Below, one piece after another: positions 7,774 to 16,620 of a stretch of 51,398 nt of DNA (positions are counted from its first letter, which is position 1; every line of letters starts with the position of its first letter). The notes beneath the pieces were generated by a model, which was given only the letters and a program-made list of their open reading frames with translations, was not told where the DNA came from and searched no databases. A program made the translations under genes and the position numbers. The stretch covers positions 1-51,398 of the forward strand of contig CANQTD010000012.1 of the NCBI GenBank assembly GCA_947626685.1, in the 5' to 3' direction. The stretch is from an uncultured Clostridia bacterium (lineage in GTDB: Bacteria; Bacillota; Clostridia; Christensenellales; Borkfalkiaceae).

Positions 7774-9582
7774 TCAATCCTTATTCGTCTTTAAGATCTG
7801 CATGAACACTTCGCTGGGGACCTCGACGGTGCCGATCTTGCGCATGCGTTTTTTGCCCTCTTTCTGCTTTTCGAGCAGCTTTTTCTTGCGCGTGATATCG
7901 CCGCCGTAGCACTTGGCGAGCACGTCTTTTCTCACCGCTTTCACCGTCTCGCGGGCGATGATCTTGCCCCCGATCGCCGCCTGCACGGGGATCTCGAACA
8001 GCTGGCGCGGAATGGCTTCCTTCAAGTTTTCGCACAGAGTCCTGCCGCGCGGGTAGGCGCGGTCCTCGTGCACGATGATGGAGAGCGCGTCGCACACTTC
8101 GCCGTTCAACAGGATATCGAGCTTGACGAGCTTGCTCCTTTCGTACCCCGCGATCTCGTAGTCGAAACTCGCGTACCCCTTCGTGCGGGATTTGAGCTCG
8201 TCGAAAAAGTCGTAGACGATCTCGTTGAGGGGGAGCTTGTAGTCGAGTTTGACCCGCCGCGTATCGAGGTACGCCATGTCCCGGAACACTCCCCTCTTGT
8301 CGCGGCAGAGGTCCATGACGGGGCCCAGATAGTCGGGCGGGGTATAGACCTCCGTCTTGACGATGGGCTCTTCCATCCACTCGATCTCGGGCGCGGGAGG
8401 AAGATGGGACGGGTTGTCCACAAAGAGTTCCTCGCCGTTCGTCTTGTGCACTTTATAGGAGACGGAGGGCGCGGTGGTGATGATGTCGAGGTTAAATTCC
8501 CGCTCGATGCGCTCCTGCACGATCTCCATGTGCAAGAGACCCAAGAATCCGCAGCGGAAGCCGAAGCCGAGCGCGACGGAGTTGTCGGGTTCGAACGTGA
8601 GGGATGCGTCGTTGAGTTTGAGTTTGAGAATGGCCTCTTTCAGGTCGAGGAACTTGCTGCCGTCGAGCGGATAGATGCCGCAAAAGACGACGGGCCGGAC
8701 GTATTTATACCCCGGGAGCGGCTCTGCGGCGGGACGGACCGCGTTCGTGACGGTATCGCCGACCGCGACGTCCTCGATGGATTTGATGCTTGCCGCGATG
8801 TACCCCACTTCCCCCGCCAAGAGGCGTTCTTTGGGCTGCAAATGGGGTGCGAACGCGCCCACTTCGGTCACGTCGTATACCCTCTCGGAGCGGAACGTGC
8901 GGATCTTGTCCCCCACCCGTACGCCGCCGTCTTTGACGCGCACGAAGAGGATGACGCCCTTGTAATTGTCGTAATAGCTGTCGAAGATGAGCGCCTTCAA
9001 GGGGGCGTCCGCGTCCCCGTCGGGAGGAGGAACGAGCTTGACCACCGCCTCGAGGATATCGCGAATATTGGTGCCCTCCTTCGCGGAAACGCAGGGTGCG
9101 TCCTGCGCGTCCAAGCCGATCACGTCCTCGATCTCCGCTTTCGTCTCCTCGACGCGCGCGGAGGAGAGGTCGATCTTGTTGATCACGGGCACGATCTCGA
9201 GGTTGTTCTCGAGCGCGAGGTAGACGTTGGCGAGCGTCTGCGCCTCCACGCCCTGCGTGGCGTCCACGACGAGGATCGCCCCCTCGCACGCCGCAAGCGA
9301 ACGGCTGACTTCATAGGTGAAGTCGACATGGCCGGGCGTGTCGATGAGGTTGAGCTCGTACTCCTGCCCGTCGAGGGCGGTGTAGTACATGCGGACGGGG
9401 GCGAGTTTGATGGTGATGCCGCGCTCCCGTTCGATGTCCATCGAGTCGAGGAGCTGCTCCTCCATGTCGCGCTTGGAGACCTGCCCCGTGAGCTCCATGA
9501 TGCGGTCGGCGATCGTTGACTTGCCGTGGTCGATATGGGCAATGATGCAGAAATTGCGTAAGTTTTTGCTCGGTTTTTGCAT
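7774..9582 (-). CDS. lepA: Elongation factor 4 (LepA), ribosome back-translocase GTPase
   Basis: A 602-residue translational GTPase with A-H-I-D-H-G-K-S-T (G1), R-G-I-T-I (G2), D-T-P-G-H (G3) and N-K-I-D (G4), followed by domains II, III and V and the LepA-specific C-terminal domain with its [15 protein letters not shown] segment. It acts on stalled or misassembled ribosomes. ATG 9582 is chosen over ATG 9600: AAAGGA lies 6-8 nt before it, and the promoter at 9603-9631 would start transcription near 9596, inside the longer ORF. First gene of a lepA-MGMT-hemW unit. Confidence 0.97.
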   Translation of the reverse strand: MQKPSKNLRNFCIIAHIDHGKSTIADRIMELTGQVSKRDMEEQLLDSMDIERERGITIKLAPVRMYYTALDGQEYELNLIDTPGHVDFTYEVSRSLAACEGAILVVDATQGVEAQTLANVYLALENNLEIVPVINKIDLSSARVEETKAEIEDVIGLDAQDAPCVSAKEGTNIRDILEAVVKLVPPPDGDADAPLKALIFDSYYDNYKGVILFVRVKDGGVRVGDKIRTFRSERVYDVTEVGAFAPHLQPKERLLAGEVGYIAASIKSIEDVAVGDTVTNAVRPAAEPLPGYKYVRPVVFCGIYPLDGSKFLDLKEAILKLKLNDASLTFEPDNSVALGFGFRCGFLGLLHMEIVQERIEREFNLDIITTAPSVSYKVHKTNGEELFVDNPSHLPPAPEIEWMEEPIVKTEVYTPPDYLGPVMDLCRDKRGVFRDMAYLDTRRVKLDYKLPLNEIVYDFFDELKSRTKGYASFDYEIAGYERSKLVKLDILLNGEVCDALSIIVHEDRAYPRGRTLCENLKEAIPRQLFEIPVQAAIGGKIIARETVKAVRKDVLAKCYGGDITRKKKLLEKQKEGKKRMRKIGTVEVPSEVFMQILKTNKD

Positions 9583-9602
9583 GCTCGTTTTCCTTTGCAT
9601 CT

Positions 9603-9631
9603 ATTATATAGAATTGCGGAAAAATTTGCAA
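9603..9631 (-). promoter_or_regulatory. Sigma-A promoter of lepA
   Basis: TTGCAA (9626-9631), a 17-nt spacer and TATAAT (9603-9608). The short 5' UTR (about 14 nt) fixes the lepA start at 9582. Confidence 0.85.
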
Positions 9632-9649
9632 GTATTTTGCGGCTTCCGT

Positions 9650-9688
9650 AAAAAATCCGCCGCCCGTGCGGGAACGCACGGGCGGCGG
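9650..9688 (-). terminator. Intrinsic terminator after the PBP-like gene
   Basis: A 14-bp stem (9657-9670 with 9675-9688), 4-nt loop, and a run of T on the minus strand (9650-9655). Confidence 0.9.
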
Positions 9689-9722
9689 GTCGCAGGAGAC
9701 TGCCTCTGCAAAATGCAAACGG

Positions 9723-10913
9723 TCAAAGCGGAACGTAGCCCGCTTTCTCTACAAGGGTCTGCCCCTCCTCCGAAAGGATCCATTCGAGGAAGCGGGCGGT
9801 ATTAGCCGAACAGTCTTTGCGGGTAACGGCATAAAAATTCACCGTGAAAGGATATGCGCCCGAACGGATATTTTCGTCGGTGGGCGCGATCCCGTCGATC
9901 TCCAAAAGTTTCGCGTGGGGATTGGGGCGCATCGTCGTGGCGAAAAAGCGATAGGAGTATCCCAAAACGGGCATGACCCCTTTCCGCACCGCCGAAATCT
10001 GGTCCATCAGGCTGTTCGTCCCGACGAGGCTGCGGTCGAAAGGACGGGGAGACGCGAGCGGCAAGCCCGCCTTCTTCATGATGGATTGGATCCCCGACTG
10101 GCTTCCCGACCCCTCGGGACGTTGGAACGCGACGATCTCGCCGCCCTCCTTCCACCCGAGCGTCTGCCAAAGGGCGGTTTTCCCCGAATAGATATTGTAG
10201 ATCTGCCGGCGCGAGAGCCCGCCGAGCGGATTTTCGTCGCCGACCAAAAAGACGAACGCCTCTTTGCCGATCGGGGTGATCGTGAGCTCCACGCCCGCTT
10301 CCTCTGCGAGGCGGAGCTGGCTGTCGGCGGGATAGGAGGAGAAAAAGACGTCCCGCTCCCCCGCCACGAGATGCCGGAACCCCTCCACCGTATTTGTGAA
10401 CTGCACCGCGCCCTCCCGCGAACAGGCCTCCTCGGGATAGACCGCGCCCGCAAACGCCGCGTACACGGGATAGAGCGCGAGCGCGCCGTCCAAAACGGGC
10501 AGACCGCTTTGCATGCGGAGGCTTGCGGAAAAGTCGAGCCGCGCCGTCTTTGTTCCCGTATAGGGGTCATAATCGGAGAGCGGCGGATCGCTCCCCTCCT
10601 GCGAATACTCCGCTTTCCACCACTTTCCCGAAAGCGCGGTGGGATAGAGGGAGGCGGAGAGCACGACGAGCGCGGCGAGAAAGAGGGTGAGCGGCGCGAA
10701 CCTGCGCGTGTGCTTCATCCAAACAGCTCCCGCAAGCGCGCCGACGAACACGAGCGCAAAGATGACGGGGAGCATGCCGACAATGTTGTCGACCGCGGAA
10801 AACTGCGAAAAATATTCGAACCGCCAAAGCAAATACACGGCGAGCGCGACCGCCCCCGCCGTGACCGAAATTTTGACAGCATATCCCAAGATCCGCAGTG
10901 GCAGACTCTTCAT
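9723..10913 (-). CDS. Membrane-anchored PstS-type phosphate-binding-like protein
   Basis: A 396-residue protein with three N-terminal hydrophobic segments (about 8-32, 46-67, 73-92) followed by a periplasmic-binding-protein domain of the PstS group. Family-like stretches include L-D-G-A-L-A-L-Y-P-V-Y (near 146), a P-E-G-S-G-S-Q-S-G loop typical of phosphate sites, and D-E-N-I-R-S-G-A-Y-P-F near the end. It may sense or bind phosphate or another oxyanion at the membrane; no pstCAB genes are nearby, so a transport role is unproven. ATG 10913 is 1 nt after the stop of the upstream five-TM gene, indicating coupling. Confidence 0.8.
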   Translation of the reverse strand: MKSLPLRILGYAVKISVTAGAVALAVYLLWRFEYFSQFSAVDNIVGMLPVIFALVFVGALAGAVWMKHTRRFAPLTLFLAALVVLSASLYPTALSGKWWKAEYSQEGSDPPLSDYDPYTGTKTARLDFSASLRMQSGLPVLDGALALYPVYAAFAGAVYPEEACSREGAVQFTNTVEGFRHLVAGERDVFFSSYPADSQLRLAEEAGVELTITPIGKEAFVFLVGDENPLGGLSRRQIYNIYSGKTALWQTLGWKEGGEIVAFQRPEGSGSQSGIQSIMKKAGLPLASPRPFDRSLVGTNSLMDQISAVRKGVMPVLGYSYRFFATTMRPNPHAKLLEIDGIAPTDENIRSGAYPFTVNFYAVTRKDCSANTARFLEWILSEEGQTLVEKAGYVPL

Positions 10914-10914
10914 A

Positions 10915-11436
10915 TCACATAAATCTGATGACGGTCGCCCCCACAAAGAACAGCCCGATCACGGCGAGCACGGAGACGAGCGGGAGGAGCGCGGCGACGA
11001 GCCCTACGGCAAGCTGCGCGCGTTTTCCTTTGCTCGAACAGGCCGCGACGATCCCCATGATCACGCCCGCGAGGACGGTAAAAAGCGAAGCGTAGAAGAG
11101 CGTGGTAGCGTAGGCGCCGCGGATATTCAAGGCGATGGCCGAACCCGCGACGCCGCCTACGGAGAGCACGAGCGCGAGGACGGAAAACACGACGCCGGCG
11201 ATCGAGATCGCGCGCGCAGTCCGCTCCTTTCTACGGAAGAGGAAAACTCCCCAAAGGACCGCCGAAACGAACAGAGAGATGGTCAAAAGAAGCAAATATC
11301 CGCTTTCGCCGTGCGAGGCGACGGATACCCCGAGCCAAAGGCACGCCGAGAGTGCGGAAAGGCTTCCGAATACGATGAGGGCGATCTTCCCGCCCCGCCC
11401 CATAGGGCGCAAAGTTTTGGGCGCGTTTTCTTCCAT
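10915..11436 (-). CDS. Five-TM hypothetical membrane protein
   Basis: Family not recognised. The 173-residue protein has about five hydrophobic helices (residues 17-40, 46-66, 76-104, 111-132, 142-170) with short basic loops, like the DUF4190/DUF308-type small membrane proteins. It is the first gene of a two-gene unit with the PBP-like protein. ATG 11436 has no Shine-Dalgarno site; the -10 box TACAAT ends 6 nt before it, so a leaderless transcript is predicted. Confidence 0.75.
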   Translation of the reverse strand: MEENAPKTLRPMGRGGKIALIVFGSLSALSACLWLGVSVASHGESGYLLLLTISLFVSAVLWGVFLFRRKERTARAISIAGVVFSVLALVLSVGGVAGSAIALNIRGAYATTLFYASLFTVLAGVIMGIVAACSSKGKRAQLAVGLVAALLPLVSVLAVIGLFFVGATVIRFM

Positions 11437-11442
11437 ACGGGG

Positions 11443-11471
11443 ATTGTACCATAAAAAACAATTTCTGTCAA
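11443..11471 (-). promoter_or_regulatory. Promoter of the five-TM/PBP-like operon, leaderless layout
   Basis: TTGACA (11466-11471), a 17-nt spacer and TACAAT (11443-11448). Only 6 nt separate the -10 box from ATG 11436. Confidence 0.8.
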
Positions 11472-11485
11472 TAGGCGAAAAACGA

Positions 11486-11514
11486 TTGCATGCTCCGATG
11501 ATTTCTGCTACAAT
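11486..11514 (+). promoter_or_regulatory. Promoter of the glycerophosphodiesterase gene, leaderless layout
   Basis: TTGCAT (11486-11491), a 17-nt spacer and TACAAT (11509-11514). Six nt separate the -10 box from ATG 11521. It is divergent from the promoter at 11443-11471; both fit in 84 bp. Confidence 0.8.
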
Positions 11515-11520
11515 ATCCGC

Positions 11521-12255
11521 ATGAGTACCTTCTTAAAAGATCTCCCCGTGGCGCACAGGGGATTGCACGACGAAGAGAAGCCCGAGAATTCTCTTGCGGC
11601 TTATGAAGCGGCAGCGGCGGCAGGCTATGCCATCGAAACGGACATTTACATTACCCGCGACGGGGAGATCGCCGTCTTTCACGATGAGACCCTCGAACGC
11701 ATGACGGGAGACACGCGGACGGTCGAGGCGTGTACCATGTCCGAGCTCAAGGCGTTGAAACTCAAAAATTCGGAGGAGAGGATCCCCACGCTCGGGGAGC
11801 TTCTCGCCTGTGTGGACGGGCGCGTCCCCCTTCTTATCGAGATCAAGAACATGACGGCGAGAAAGCCGAAGGAGGCCGTCTTGCGCATCGCCGAAGTTCT
11901 CGACGGCTACAAGGGTGAATACGCGATCCAATCCTTTAACCCGTGGTATGTGCGGGCATACAAGCGGCTGCGCCCCCAAGTCATGTGCGGGCTGCTCGCC
12001 TCGGCGTCGACGGGGAAAGACTTCGGCGGCGGGCTCAAAGGCGCGGTCACGTCGTGGCTGCTCCGCGACCTGCGTTTGAAATTTACCGTAAAGCCCGACT
12101 TCGTGAGCTACGGCTGGTGGGGGCTGCCCCGCAGATCGGTGGAGAAATTCAAGGGATACAAGCTCGCGTGGACGATCCGCTCCCCCGAGGAAGAAGCGCA
12201 GGCGCGGAAGTACGTCGGCAACGTGATCTTCGAAAATTATCTTGCGGAAAAGTGA
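11521..12255 (+). CDS. Glycerophosphodiester phosphodiesterase
   Basis: A 244-residue GDPD-family enzyme that hydrolyses glycerophosphodiesters to glycerol-3-phosphate and an alcohol. The catalytic and metal residues follow the family pattern: A-H-R-G (His12, Arg13), E-T-D-I-Y (Glu39, Asp41), and V-F-H-D (His54). The later E-I-K motif (near 109-111) and the C-terminal W-T-I segment complete a TIM barrel. No signal peptide, so cytoplasmic. His12 is so close to the N-terminus that ATG 11521 must be the start, yet it has no ribosome site and should coincide with the transcription start. Confidence 0.92.
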   Translation: MSTFLKDLPVAHRGLHDEEKPENSLAAYEAAAAAGYAIETDIYITRDGEIAVFHDETLERMTGDTRTVEACTMSELKALKLKNSEERIPTLGELLACVDGRVPLLIEIKNMTARKPKEAVLRIAEVLDGYKGEYAIQSFNPWYVRAYKRLRPQVMCGLLASASTGKDFGGGLKGAVTSWLLRDLRLKFTVKPDFVSYGWWGLPRRSVEKFKGYKLAWTIRSPEEEAQARKYVGNVIFENYLAEK

Positions 12256-12293
12256 AAAGCTATCCACATAGCGAGTGGCATTTTATTTTCGTC

Positions 12294-12410
12294 CTTGCCC
12301 ACCCCTCGAGGGGTGGGTGTCACCGAAGGTGACGGAAGGGGTTTTTCTTAATTGAAAAACACCCCCTCTGTCCGCGTTGCGGACAGCTCCCCCTCAAGGG
12401 GGCGCCAAGA
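12294..12410. repeat. Palindromic intergenic repeat, family 1, copy A
   Basis: Begins with the perfect palindrome CCCACCCCTCGAGGGGTGGG (12298-12317), then a small hairpin (GTCACCGAAGGTGAC), GGAAGGGGT, a spacer, ACACCCCCT, a hairpin (CTGTCCGCGTTGCGGACAG) and CTCCCCCTCAAGGGGG. The same order of modules recurs at 20331-20450 and 36021-36200. Confidence 0.75.
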
Positions 12411-12428
12411 TCGAGCATGAGCGCGATT

Positions 12429-12481
12429 CACCCCTTTCCCCCCGCTACGCGGGCACCTTCTCCAAAGGGGACAGCAAGGTG
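12429..12481. repeat. Partial palindromic repeat next to copy A
   Basis: A second, shorter unit with CCCGCTACGCGGG and CCTTCTCCAAAGGGGACAGCAAGG. Its end resembles the unit at 35860-35890. With copy A and the terminator that follows, it fills the 300-bp gap between the diesterase and lipoprotein genes. Confidence 0.55.
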
Positions 12482-12505
12482 TGGGTTCCTCTTTCAGACA
12501 AGCAT

Positions 12506-12540
12506 AAATCGCCGCGCCCGAAAAGGGCGCGGCGATTTTT
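12506..12540. terminator. Intrinsic terminator downstream of the 305-aa lipoprotein
   Basis: A 14-bp stem (12506-12519 with 12525-12538) with a 5-nt loop. The T tract is better in the plus direction than toward the minus-strand gene, so it may serve both sides. Confidence 0.75.
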
Positions 12541-12556
12541 CCGCCTTGCGAACGTT

Positions 12557-13474
12557 TTATTCTTCCGTCTCGGGGGCGGGAAGCCCTTCGGGACGGGCGA
12601 CTTCCGTTTTCCCGTAGTCATAGAAGAGCTGCGAGAACATGACTTTGCCCGTGAGAGGCGCGTCGGGAGCGCCTTCCCCGCCGCTATCACCGCTGCCCGG
12701 TGCGTCGCCGCTGTCGTCGGGACCCGTTTCGTCCCCTTCCGCGGAGTTGTCGGGCTCCGTGCGTGCCTCGGGCGCGGGCACCGCGGAACCTGCGGTGAGG
12801 TCGGCAAGGCACGCCGCAAGTTTGCCGTCCTTCATTTTGAGAACGAGGTTGCCGAGGCTGAGCTCCGCTTCGCCGTCCGCCACCGCGTCGATGACGCCCT
12901 CGGTGATGCGGCCGAGCTTTTCCTGCATCTCGGTGAGACCGCTCGCCGTCGCGGCATAGCCCATGTCCTTTTCGTTATATGCAAAATTTGCATATTCGTC
13001 TTTGAGGAAACCGAGGTCGAACGCGAGAGGAACGAGCTCGCCGAAGATCTCTTTGGGGTAGCTCTCCGTATCCCATTCCGACCATGCGCCGTCCTGCTTG
13101 GTGCGCTGCCAGATGGAGACTTCCGTCGCGCCGAGTTCGGCGTATGCCTCCGTCTCCTCCGCAGTTTTTCCGCCCTCCTTCATGCTGATGCAGAAGTGGA
13201 ACTTATCCGCCGTGTAGCGGTAAACGAGCGTGATCGTCTCGGACACGGTATGCTCGTCTTGCGTCAGATCGGCGTTTACGACCGTCTTGACGGTATAGTT
13301 TTCCCCCTCGGAAAAAGCGGTCTGCCATGCCGCCCTCTCGACCTGTTCGCCGACGAGCGTCTTGGGATCGGTGTTCTCCGTTACGGCGCTGTTTTCGTTG
13401 TTGTTGCCCGTGCAGCCCGCAAGTCCCGCGCACAGTGCGGATGCGAGCAGCATGGGAATGATGACTTTTTTCAT
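12557..13474 (-). CDS. Hypothetical lipoprotein with acidic Gly/Ser/Pro/Asp linker (305 aa)
   Basis: Family not recognised. The signal sequence ends in L-A-G-C (Cys21 lipidated). The mature domain (about 30-240) is a mixed alpha/beta region with strand-like segments around a K-F-H-F-C-I-S-M core, loosely like LppX/LolA-type carrier folds (weak inference). A low-complexity acidic linker rich in Gly, Ser, Pro and Asp covers about 245-280, followed by a short conserved-looking tail. ATG 13474 is used because AAAGGAG lies upstream and the signal peptide starts there. Its promoter adjoins the glgP terminator. Confidence 0.75.
   Translation of the reverse strand: MKKVIIPMLLASALCAGLAGCTGNNNENSAVTENTDPKTLVGEQVERAAWQTAFSEGENYTVKTVVNADLTQDEHTVSETITLVYRYTADKFHFCISMKEGGKTAEETEAYAELGATEVSIWQRTKQDGAWSEWDTESYPKEIFGELVPLAFDLGFLKDEYANFAYNEKDMGYAATASGLTEMQEKLGRITEGVIDAVADGEAELSLGNLVLKMKDGKLAACLADLTAGSAVPAPEARTEPDNSAEGDETGPDDSGDAPGSGDSGGEGAPDAPLTGKVMFSQLFYDYGKTEVARPEGLPAPETEE
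13238..13254 (-). repeat. Dispersed motif, intragenic 17-mer match
   Basis: GCATACCGTGTCCGAGA on the minus strand inside the lipoprotein gene, identical to 7711-7727. As a single coding match it could be chance. Confidence 0.3.
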
Positions 13475-13495
13475 TTCCCATTCTCCTTTACCCGC

Positions 13496-13525
13496 ATTAT
13501 GCGCAGGAGCGGGAAAATTATGCAA
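13496..13525 (-). promoter_or_regulatory. Promoter of the 305-aa lipoprotein
   Basis: TTGCAT (13520-13525), an 18-nt spacer and CATAAT (13496-13501). The -35 box grows out of the T tract of the glgP terminator. Confidence 0.65.
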
Positions 13526-13550
13526 AAAAAGTCCCCTCGGCGGAGGGGAC
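13524..13550 (-). terminator. Intrinsic terminator of glgP
   Basis: An 8-bp stem GTCCCCTC/GAGGGGAC (13531-13550) followed on the minus strand by seven T. Confidence 0.9.
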
Positions 13551-13555
13551 GCTTT

Positions 13556-15859
13556 TCAGCAGCCGATATGCCAGATGAGGTCGGCGTATTCCTTGACCGA
13601 GCGGTCGGAGGAGAATTTCCCCGCGGCGGCGGTGTTGAGCAGGCACTTCGTCCAGAATTCGTCGCTGCCGTAGTCGCGGAGCAGCTCTTCTTTGACGCGC
13701 ACATAGTCGGCAAAGTCGAGCAGGACGAGGTAGCGGTCGGGCGAATGCCCCGTCGTGAGGCTTTCGTACAATTTTTTGAGGGAGCCCGTCTCGTCGGGGA
13801 AGGTGCCGTCGATCATCGCGTCGAGGGCGCGCTTCAAGGAGGGATCCTGCCCGACGATCTCGAGCGGCCAATAGAAGCGGCGCACGGTCGCAACTTCCTC
13901 GACGGTCGCGCCGAAGATGTATTCGTTCTCCGCGCCCGCCTCCTCGCAGATCTCCACGTTCGCGCCGTCCATCGTGCCGAGGGTGACCGTTCCGTTGAGC
14001 ATGAACTTCATGTTGCTCGTGCCCGAGGCCTCCATGCCCGCCATGCTGATCTGTTCGGACACGTCTGCGGCGCACACGATCTTCTCCGCGTACGAGACGT
14101 TGTAGTTCTGCACGAACACGACGCGCATGACCGCGGAGACCTCTTCGTCCGAATTGACGAGGTTCGCGACTTCGTTGATGAATTTGATGATCGCTTTCGC
14201 CATGTAGTACCCGGGGGCCGCCTTCGCGCCGAAGATGAACGCCGTGGGCGGGAAATCGCGGATGGAACCGTCTTTGATCCCGTAGTAGAAGTAGAGGATG
14301 GAGAGCGCGTTGAGGAGCTGCCGTTTATACTCGTGGAGCCGCTTCACCTGCACGTCGAAGATGAAGTTTTCGGGGATCTCCACCCCTTCGTGCTCCTTGA
14401 TGTAGGCGGCGAGCTTGCGCTTGTTTTCCTCCTTGATGACGCGAAACGCGGGGAGCATGTCTGCGATATACGGTTTGATTTTGGAAATTTCTTTCAGATC
14501 GGTGTGCCAGCCCGTGCCGATCCGCGAGTCGATGAGCTCGGCAAAGCGGGGGTTGTTGAGGAGCAGCCATCTGCGCGGCGTGATGCCGTTCGTGATGTTG
14601 ACGAACTTCTCGGGATAGAGCTCGTACCAATTCTTGAAGGTCTCCCGTTTGAGGATGTTCGTGTGGATCTCCGCGACGCCGTTCACTTTGGCGGCGACGT
14701 AGATCGCGAGGTTGGCCATGTGCACGATCCCCTCGCGGATGATGAAGTATTTTTCGGGGTCGAGCCCCTCCCCTTCCAATCTCTTCTGGCAGGCGACGAT
14801 CTGTTCGTATACGTCGGGGAGAATGTCGGCGATGGCGAGGGAATCCCACTTTTCGAGCGCCTCCGCCATGATGGTGTGGTTGGTGAAATTGAACACTTTC
14901 GCGCAGACGCCGAACGCTTCCTCGAAGGTGTGCCCCTCCTTTTGCAAGAGGCGCATGAGCTCGGGGATGGCGATGACGGGGTGGGTATCGTTGAGCTGGA
15001 AGCAATAGTCGCGGTCGAGCTGCAAGAGGTCCTTGCCCGCCGCCTTCTGCTTGCGGAGAATGTCCTGCAAGGACGCGCTCACCATGAAATACTGCTGGCG
15101 GAGACGGAGGATCTTGCCCACCATCGTGTTGTCGTTGGGGTACAAAACGTCGCAGATCTTGGTCGCGTCGAAGTTCTCCTTCGCCTTGTTCTCCCCTTTC
15201 ATCTCGTTGAACGCCTCGAAGTCGAACGCCTGAACGGGCTCGCTCGACCAAAGGCGGAGATTGTTCACGACGCCGTTGCGGTAGCCGAAGATGGGCGTGT
15301 CGTAGGGAACGGCCTTCACTTTGAGGTCGGCAAATTCCACGACGACGGCGTCCCGCTCGACGCGCACGCTCCACGGATCGCCCCATTTCAGCCAATCGTC
15401 GCCCTCCTCGTGCTGGTAGCCGTCTTTGAAGGTCTGGCGGAAGAGCCCGTAGCGGTAGCGGATGCCGTAGCCGTCGAGGGGAAGCCCCATGCTCGCCGCA
15501 CTCTCGAGATAGCACGCAGCGAGCCTTCCGAGGCCGCCGTTGCCGAGTGCGGCGTCCTCCACCTCTTCGAAGGCGTTGAGGTCGCGCCCCACCGAGGCGA
15601 GCGCGTCCGAGACGTCGGAGAGGATGCCGAGGTTCATGAGATTGTTGAAGATCGCCCTCCCCATGAGAAATTCCGCCGAGAAGTACCCGCAGCGTTTTTT
15701 CCCGTCCTCCGTTTTTCTGTCGGGATACGTCTCCTGCATCACCGCCTTCCCGACGGCGTTGTAAAGTTCTTTGCGCGTTGCCTGCGCGAGATCTGTGGCA
15801 TAGTCGGCTGCGAGGATGTGCGAGACGTCCTCCAAAAATTGTTTTTTACGGAAATTCAT
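13556..15859 (-). CDS. glgP: Glycogen/alpha-glucan phosphorylase
   Basis: A 767-residue GT35 phosphorylase releasing glucose-1-phosphate from glycogen or maltodextrin with PLP. Family signatures: G-N-G-G-L-G-R-L-A-A-C-Y-L-E-S near the N-terminus, Q-L-N-D-T-H-P, T-N-H-T, K-R-L-H-E-Y-K-R-Q, and E-A-S-G-T-S-N-M-K-F, whose Lys binds PLP. Length is slightly shorter than typical bacterial enzymes (about 790-830) but all blocks are present. ATG 15859 is preferred over the 29-residue longer frame because CAGGAGC precedes it and the promoter at 15907-15936 leaves the upstream ATG outside the transcript. It is monocistronic with its own terminator. Confidence 0.96.
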   Translation of the reverse strand: MNFRKKQFLEDVSHILAADYATDLAQATRKELYNAVGKAVMQETYPDRKTEDGKKRCGYFSAEFLMGRAIFNNLMNLGILSDVSDALASVGRDLNAFEEVEDAALGNGGLGRLAACYLESAASMGLPLDGYGIRYRYGLFRQTFKDGYQHEEGDDWLKWGDPWSVRVERDAVVVEFADLKVKAVPYDTPIFGYRNGVVNNLRLWSSEPVQAFDFEAFNEMKGENKAKENFDATKICDVLYPNDNTMVGKILRLRQQYFMVSASLQDILRKQKAAGKDLLQLDRDYCFQLNDTHPVIAIPELMRLLQKEGHTFEEAFGVCAKVFNFTNHTIMAEALEKWDSLAIADILPDVYEQIVACQKRLEGEGLDPEKYFIIREGIVHMANLAIYVAAKVNGVAEIHTNILKRETFKNWYELYPEKFVNITNGITPRRWLLLNNPRFAELIDSRIGTGWHTDLKEISKIKPYIADMLPAFRVIKEENKRKLAAYIKEHEGVEIPENFIFDVQVKRLHEYKRQLLNALSILYFYYGIKDGSIRDFPPTAFIFGAKAAPGYYMAKAIIKFINEVANLVNSDEEVSAVMRVVFVQNYNVSYAEKIVCAADVSEQISMAGMEASGTSNMKFMLNGTVTLGTMDGANVEICEEAGAENEYIFGATVEEVATVRRFYWPLEIVGQDPSLKRALDAMIDGTFPDETGSLKKLYESLTTGHSPDRYLVLLDFADYVRVKEELLRDYGSDEFWTKCLLNTAAAGKFSSDRSVKEYADLIWHIGC

Positions 15860-15906
15860 ATCTGCTCCTGTATGTACGCTGTTCCGATTTTTCGGCACCA
15901 AGTGGT

Positions 15907-15936
15907 ATTTTACCATAAACGCGGCTCCCTTGTCAA
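15907..15936 (-). promoter_or_regulatory. Sigma-A promoter of glgP
   Basis: TTGACA (15931-15936), an 18-nt spacer and TAAAAT (15907-15912); 5' UTR about 40 nt. Confidence 0.8.
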
Positions 15937-16001
15937 TTTCTGCCATAACGATTTTTACCGATTTTCCCTGAAATTTTTCTCGATTCGGACGCCTTATCTT
16001 C

Positions 16002-16030
16002 TTGATAAATCTTTCTCTTTATGATATAAT
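16002..16030 (+). promoter_or_regulatory. Strong sigma-A promoter of hydCBA
   Basis: TTGATA (16002-16007), a 17-nt spacer and TATAAT (16025-16030). The 5' UTR is about 70 nt and contains the 10-bp palindrome GTCCGCGGAC (16074-16083), a possible operator. Confidence 0.85.
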
Positions 16031-16107
16031 ACGCTTTGGTAATGAGGTTCCGCGACGTTTTCGGAGATTGACTGTCCGCGGACCGAACATAAATCAAGGA
16101 GGTTACT

Positions 16108-16620
16108 ATGAACAACGAAGCGAACTGCACGGCGTGCCAATCGCTCGGGACACCCGAGCAGGAAGCGCAGCTTCATGCGGTCATCGAGGAGTCGAAGTCG
16201 ACGCCCGGCTGCCTCATGCACATTCTGCAAGAGGCGCAGGCGATCTACGGCTACCTTCCCATCCAGGTGCAAAAGACGATAGCCGAGGGGCTCGGGAAGT
16301 CCCTTTCGGACGTCTATGGCGTGGCGACGTTCTACTCGCAGTTCTCCCTCACTCCCAAAGGGAAGCACCGCGTCAGCGTCTGCCTCGGCACGGCGTGCTA
16401 CGTCAAGGGGTCGGACAAGATCCTCGAGGAAGTTGAAAAGCAGCTCGGCATCAAGTGCGGCGAATGCACCGCGGACGGGCTCTTCTCCATCGACAGCTGC
16501 CGCTGCGTCGGCGCCTGCGGCCTCGCCCCCGTCATGATGATCGGCGAAGAAGTGTACGGCAAGCTCACCCCCGATAAGGTCAAGGGCATTCTCGATTCGT
16601 ACAGGGAGGAACAGAAATGA
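16108..16620 (+). CDS. hydC: NADH-dependent [FeFe] hydrogenase subunit C (NuoE-like)
   Basis: A 170-residue NuoE-type protein with a thioredoxin-like [2Fe-2S] domain. The cluster ligands are Cys92 and Cys97 (C-x4-C) and Cys133 and Cys137 (C-x3-C). It is the small electron-transfer subunit of the trimeric hydrogenase that couples NADH and ferredoxin to H2. AAGGAGG precedes ATG 16108. It is first in a hydC-hydB-hydA operon, with a 4-nt overlap (ATGA) to hydB. Confidence 0.93.
   Translation: MNNEANCTACQSLGTPEQEAQLHAVIEESKSTPGCLMHILQEAQAIYGYLPIQVQKTIAEGLGKSLSDVYGVATFYSQFSLTPKGKHRVSVCLGTACYVKGSDKILEEVEKQLGIKCGECTADGLFSIDSCRCVGACGLAPVMMIGEEVYGKLTPDKVKGILDSYREEQK

Noticed and set aside
8068..9519. 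483-codon plus-strand frame opposite lepA
   Set aside because: Shadow of lepA.
12377..16024. 1215-codon open frame on the plus strand
   Set aside because: It is antisense to the lipoprotein and glycogen phosphorylase genes; composition and low-complexity His/Arg/Glu content are typical of G+C-rich shadow frames.
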